Positions 62,301 through 64,000 of a stretch of DNA of 64,000 nucleotides are shown piece after piece. The number at the start of each line of letters is the position of its first letter. The first letter of the stretch is position 1. The position numbers were made by a program, and so were the translations under genes. Source of the DNA: Nemopilema nomurai (taxonomy: Eukaryota > Cnidaria > Scyphozoa > Rhizostomeae > Rhizostomatidae); contig ML133488.1 in the NCBI GenBank assembly GCA_003864495.1, forward strand, positions 3,260,674-3,324,673. Reading direction: 5' to 3'. Under the pieces are notes generated by a model. The model had not been told where the DNA came from and searched no databases. It saw only the letters and a program-made list of their open reading frames with translations.

Positions 62301-63135
62301 CTCCATGTACAGTTGAATCTCCAAGTGGATCAGCAACATTAGTAGAAGCCTCGTTTTCAATGGCAGATTCATCCGCCCTTGACATGAGGTCGCCTCTGTT
62401 GTCACTTTCAAGCGCGTCTGGCGTGGGCTGTCTATTGTTCCACACTCCTCTGGTTTGGCTTGTTGTACCGGGCTCGTACTGTTCTTCAGCACTATCTGCA
62501 AAACGTGGGATAATCCTAAGAACTAAAAGTACGAATCAGCATGCTCAAACAACATCAGGGCATTACCATTGGCAGTGGAATAATTTCTACTAATGCGAAA
62601 GTCAAACAATATGCAAACATATGAATTTTAACAGATAAAAAACAAATAAAACCGAGATGGTGAAAAAGAGACTAAGTAAGCATTAAAAAACAAAAGTTTT
62701 ATTTTAATCTTCGCCTAAAAGTGGGAACTTGAAGAGCAATGTGAGTGAAAAAGGAAATAAGTGGGTAAGAAAATATTGAGCAAGTATATGGAGCTTTTGT
62801 GAAGATGTTGTAAATGCAAGATTTCATCACGAGATGCTTGCTTATGATAGCATACTTAGAATACATCTATGCGATGCCTTTTTGCAATTAAATACACATA
62901 ATGCGAATAAGCATCATGGGTGAATGCCGTCATTCACTGGATAAACTTTGATAATGATGCATCGTTACTAATTCTGTGTAGCAGGAATCAAAAAGCATTA
63001 AACCTTCTCACCCGCTTCTCTGCTTTCGTCCGTTATACTTCCAGAAAGAGACAGTCTTTGGTCCCATTCATTCAAGTACAATGGTTCATCGCTCGGCCCT
63101 GTCCGAGACGTTTGTTCATTGCATTTAATAGCACC
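53246..63135 (-). CDS. RPS6KC1: Ribosomal protein S6 kinase delta-1 (MIT + pseudokinase; N-terminal PX end outside window)
   Basis: Eight exons join in phase, 5' to 3': 63012-63135, 61925-62495, 60302-61618, 56906-57033, 56564-56646, 55430-55525, 55125-55155 and 53246-53319, giving 807 residues to TGA 53246-53248. The family (RPK118) sits on endosomes through a PX domain, binds sphingosine kinase 1 and peroxiredoxin 3, and has a MIT domain and a degenerate kinase domain. Here residues 1-418 are acidic and disordered, about 419-495 are the MIT domain (YQASLAMSEAIEREEQKQYQ), and 511-807 are kinase-like. K537 (FGVKVL) is kept. The catalytic loop is CKDLNPRN, but DFG is replaced by LTYF (688-691). 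DWWSFGAILFELL, NPKDRLG and the HPFF tail follow. The PX-coding exons must lie above 63135. Only about 50 residues separate the two kinase lobes. Confidence 0.95.
53320..55124 (-). other. Last intron of RPS6KC1
   Basis: This is a 1.8-kb intron with no recognised nested gene. It contains a short microsatellite, six copies of ATTC, at 54605-54628. Open frames of up to 91 codons (54637-54912 minus) carry no known domain. Confidence 0.7.
55125..55155 (-). CDS. RPS6KC1: RPS6KC1 31-nt microexon
   Basis: A 31-nt exon between tttccag and CTGG|GTAAGT encodes LIRYNPKDRLG, the conserved helix of subdomain XI. Phases on both sides fit exactly. Its shortness makes it easy for gene finders to miss. Confidence 0.92.
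55430..55525 (-). CDS. RPS6KC1: RPS6KC1 exon, C-lobe
   Basis: It is a 96-nt exon, phase 0 at both ends, acceptor ggttctacag-type and donor GGG|GTAAGG. It reads SLHSCYPSGIHSHSIINLPK and PLSNEAWALLAG, aligning with the human segment that follows the helix-F motif (CHPAGINTHTTLNMPE region). Confidence 0.9.
55957..55980. repeat. Perfect inverted repeat in an RPS6KC1 intron
   Basis: ACAATTGCT at 55957-55965 and AGCAATTGT at 55972-55980 are exact reverse complements separated by six bases, so the transcript could form a 9-bp hairpin. No function is implied; it is short enough to occur by chance in AT-rich DNA. Confidence 0.5.
56564..56646 (-). CDS. RPS6KC1: RPS6KC1 exon, kinase subdomain IX
   Basis: It is an 83-nt exon, acceptor ttcttcgcag and donor AAG|GTATAA. 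It reads ANGIFPLTRAADWWSFGAIL and FELLTRK. DWWSFG is the conserved helix-F motif of the C-lobe. Confidence 0.95.
56906..57033 (-). CDS. RPS6KC1: RPS6KC1 exon, catalytic and activation loop
   Basis: The acceptor is atcttgtag and the donor is CCCCAG|GTTAGT. It reads DLNPRNVLLDSDGHIKLTYF and then NENALERSYAAP. The DFG motif is replaced by LTYF, as in vertebrate RPS6KC1, while the APE-like motif at the end is kept across the junction (AAP|E). Confidence 0.95.
57034..60301 (-). other. Large RPS6KC1 intron between the catalytic-loop exons
   Basis: This 3.27-kb intron splits the kinase catalytic loop after Cys-Lys. Almost all of it is the 209-bp minisatellite at 57313-60025. The remainder, 60026-60301, carries a plus-strand open frame described separately. 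Confidence 0.9.
57313..60025. repeat. Intronic 209-bp minisatellite, 13 copies
   Basis: Copies begin (at gtgcacaccgg) at 57313, 57522, 57731, 57940, 58149, 58357, 58565, 58773, 58982, 59190, 59399, 59608 and 59817. Spacing is 209, or 208 where one base is missing (as in gattcagcttg at 58200). Copies are almost identical, so the array is young or actively homogenised. A truncated, diverged copy precedes it at about 57235-57312. The plus strand is purine-rich with many gaag words; on the minus (transcribed) strand the unit is pyrimidine-rich. Each unit holds a 74-codon plus-strand frame rich in Asp, Glu, Ser and Lys ending at TAA, but 209 is not divisible by three and the frame does not continue between copies. 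Confidence 0.97.
60026..60325 (+). CDS. Possible antisense open frame at the array end
   Basis: A 99-codon plus-strand frame begins in the last, diverged repeat boundary (its first codons correspond to the repeat's HTGLKK) and continues into unique DNA, reading SLEKKDKELNKPWIKKPRKM and LDPKALSRRAKSARHYLMTL. Composition is protein-like. It then runs antisense into the RPS6KC1 exon at 60302. It could be the unique end of an old coding gene from which the repeat unit was copied, or chance. I recognise no family. Confidence 0.2.
   Translation: MNTSLKQKLPKLAEISGVHFNVAHKYSYISLEKKDKELNKPWIKKPRKMEFSYHYGSFALNTLDPKALSRRAKSARHYLMTLSNKLAFMSAYLQIIPCS
60302..61618 (-). CDS. RPS6KC1: RPS6KC1 exon with MIT domain and kinase N-lobe
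   Basis: It is a 1317-nt exon, acceptor tctcttttag and donor TGCAA|GTAAGC. In order it holds an acidic region, the MIT domain (AIEADDYVYQASLAMSEAIE through YLLRAENVYRNYL), the kinase N-lobe with FGVKVLHKC and GIYLFLEFISGGLLWNYLD, a 50-residue polar insert, and the helix ending LSDLHEHGIICK at the catalytic loop. Confidence 0.96.
61925..62495 (-). CDS. RPS6KC1: RPS6KC1 exon, disordered acidic region
   Basis: The acceptor is cgttttgcag and the donor is GAAAG|GTATTC. It encodes about 190 residues rich in Asp, Glu, Ser and Gly (for example ALDDVADDDVFSTSDAGNEE), matching the long acidic linker between PX and MIT domains. The 227-codon plus-strand frame at 61910-62593 is its antisense shadow. Confidence 0.88.
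63012..63135 (-). CDS. RPS6KC1: RPS6KC1 exon, acidic linker
   Basis: The acceptor is tttttaaag and the donor is GCGG|GTGAGA. It reads IKCNEQTSRTGPSDEPLYLN and EWDQRLSLSGSITDESREA, ending phase 1 in agreement with the next exon. No conserved domain is present, so assignment rests on phase, strand and spacing. The acceptor tract is weak, so the left boundary is provisional. Confidence 0.65.
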
Positions 63136-64000
63136 CTTTAAAAATATGAGTAAAATTTGTAGTAAAAACCAAACAGTTAGGCAGATTATGGTTTAAATCT
63201 TAAAAATGATTATCGAAAACTATGAAATTCAACACTTTGAAGGAGAAATTTAGATTTCTGCTTTAGTAAAAATGGACGGTATTCAACAACAAATGTCTCA
63301 ATGATGCTGTGAGGAATTAGATGTAGAGAGTTACTAGCTTAATTAGAGAAAGCGTTTCCACATGCTGCAGTTACAGAAAGATGGGAGATTTCATCATCAA
63401 CTTCAGTCCACGTATTCTCCCTATCTGCATGTCAAAGTGCAAATTATTCATAGTACGATACCTCAAAGAACTTTTTCAAAACTGCACTTTTGCAAAGGTG
63501 TGACTTCTTCGCGACAAATTTCAAAAATTGAGCTGCACTTATTTGACGCTCTTCAATTATATGCTCATCAAAACGACCTAAAACACAATATAACTGATTT
63601 ATGCCAGTTGGAGCATTTAAAATAAAACACGGAAAGCAAATATGTTAATCTGCATCGCAACAGAAGTTTGGAATCTCCTGCTCGTGGCCTTTTATGTTCA
63701 TTAAAGCTTAGGTTGAATGATTCTTGTGACTGCTATAAGTGCAACAGCCCAAATCTCTTAACATTTCCTGTCCTTCCTCGCGCATTTCCGCGCTTTACCT
63801 TTATACTTTATCATTTCCAAGCTTTTTCTTAAACTTCCTGCTATTTTCAACATCCTGATAAAGATACACTATTTGCAGATTCCATGTTCCTTGAAACACC
63901 TTGAAAATACACCGTTTTATTCGAAAATCATTCATTTTGGGTCATGGTGCTAATCAAATATTTGAAACAAGCGAATAAGCTTTTGTCCCCAATCGCTACT
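63136..64000 (-). other. Upstream RPS6KC1 intron (or 5' region), truncated by window
   Basis: No PX-domain exon is visible in this stretch on the minus strand, and the plus-strand frame at 63362-63625 has no recognised domain. The N-terminal PX exons should lie beyond the window edge. Confidence 0.5.

Noticed and set aside
61910..62593. 227-codon plus-strand open frame
   Set aside because: It is the antisense of the RPS6KC1 exon at 61925-62495, whose phases and composition fit the gene; the Ser-rich reading is a by-product of Asp/Glu codons on the other strand.

Overview
Animal (metazoan) genomic DNA, AT-rich, with few genes. Three protein-coding genes are supported. All lie on the minus strand, are split by canonical GT..AG introns, and were reassembled exon by exon with matching splice phases. 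In plus-strand order they are: the 3' half of a MEIS-class TALE homeobox gene (exons at 16774-20934), a complete secreted glutaminyl-peptide cyclotransferase (QPCT; 7 exons, 35529-47074, 366 aa), and most of ribosomal protein S6 kinase delta-1 (RPS6KC1; 8 exons, 53246-63135, PX end missing beyond the window). The short QPCT and RPS6KC1 exons, kilobase introns and transposon-derived pieces suggest an invertebrate animal. I cannot name the phylum; the homeodomain is clearly MEIS-like but diverged from the vertebrate and fly proteins.

Layout. 1-1250: no gene. 1255-12000: about 60 tandem copies of a 175-bp satellite with block-level (higher-order) duplications. 12000-12760: the same monomer decaying with distance from the array. 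12760-16773: no convincing gene. 16774-20934: MEIS 3' exons. 20935-35528: 14.6 kb with no recognised exon; the missing MEIS 5' exons may be here, and a 40-bp-periodic cluster of TGACGTCA (CRE-type) sites lies at 34718-34805. 35529-47074: QPCT, with a TATA box at 47168-47175. 48393-49328: a 936-bp PIF/Harbinger-type DNA transposon with inverted ends, TAA target duplication and a frameshifted Myb/SANT gene. 49329-53245: no recognised gene. 53246-63135: RPS6KC1, whose intron 57034-60301 carries 13 near-identical copies of a 209-bp minisatellite.

The three genes share a strand but not a pathway: QPCT is a secretory-pathway enzyme, RPS6KC1 an endosomal/sphingosine-kinase-associated pseudokinase, MEIS a nuclear transcription factor. 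The two tandem arrays are unrelated to each other. The best leads for something new are the satellite with its higher-order structure, the intronic purine-rich 209-bp array, the Harbinger derivative that kept only its DNA-binding gene, and the periodic CRE cluster.
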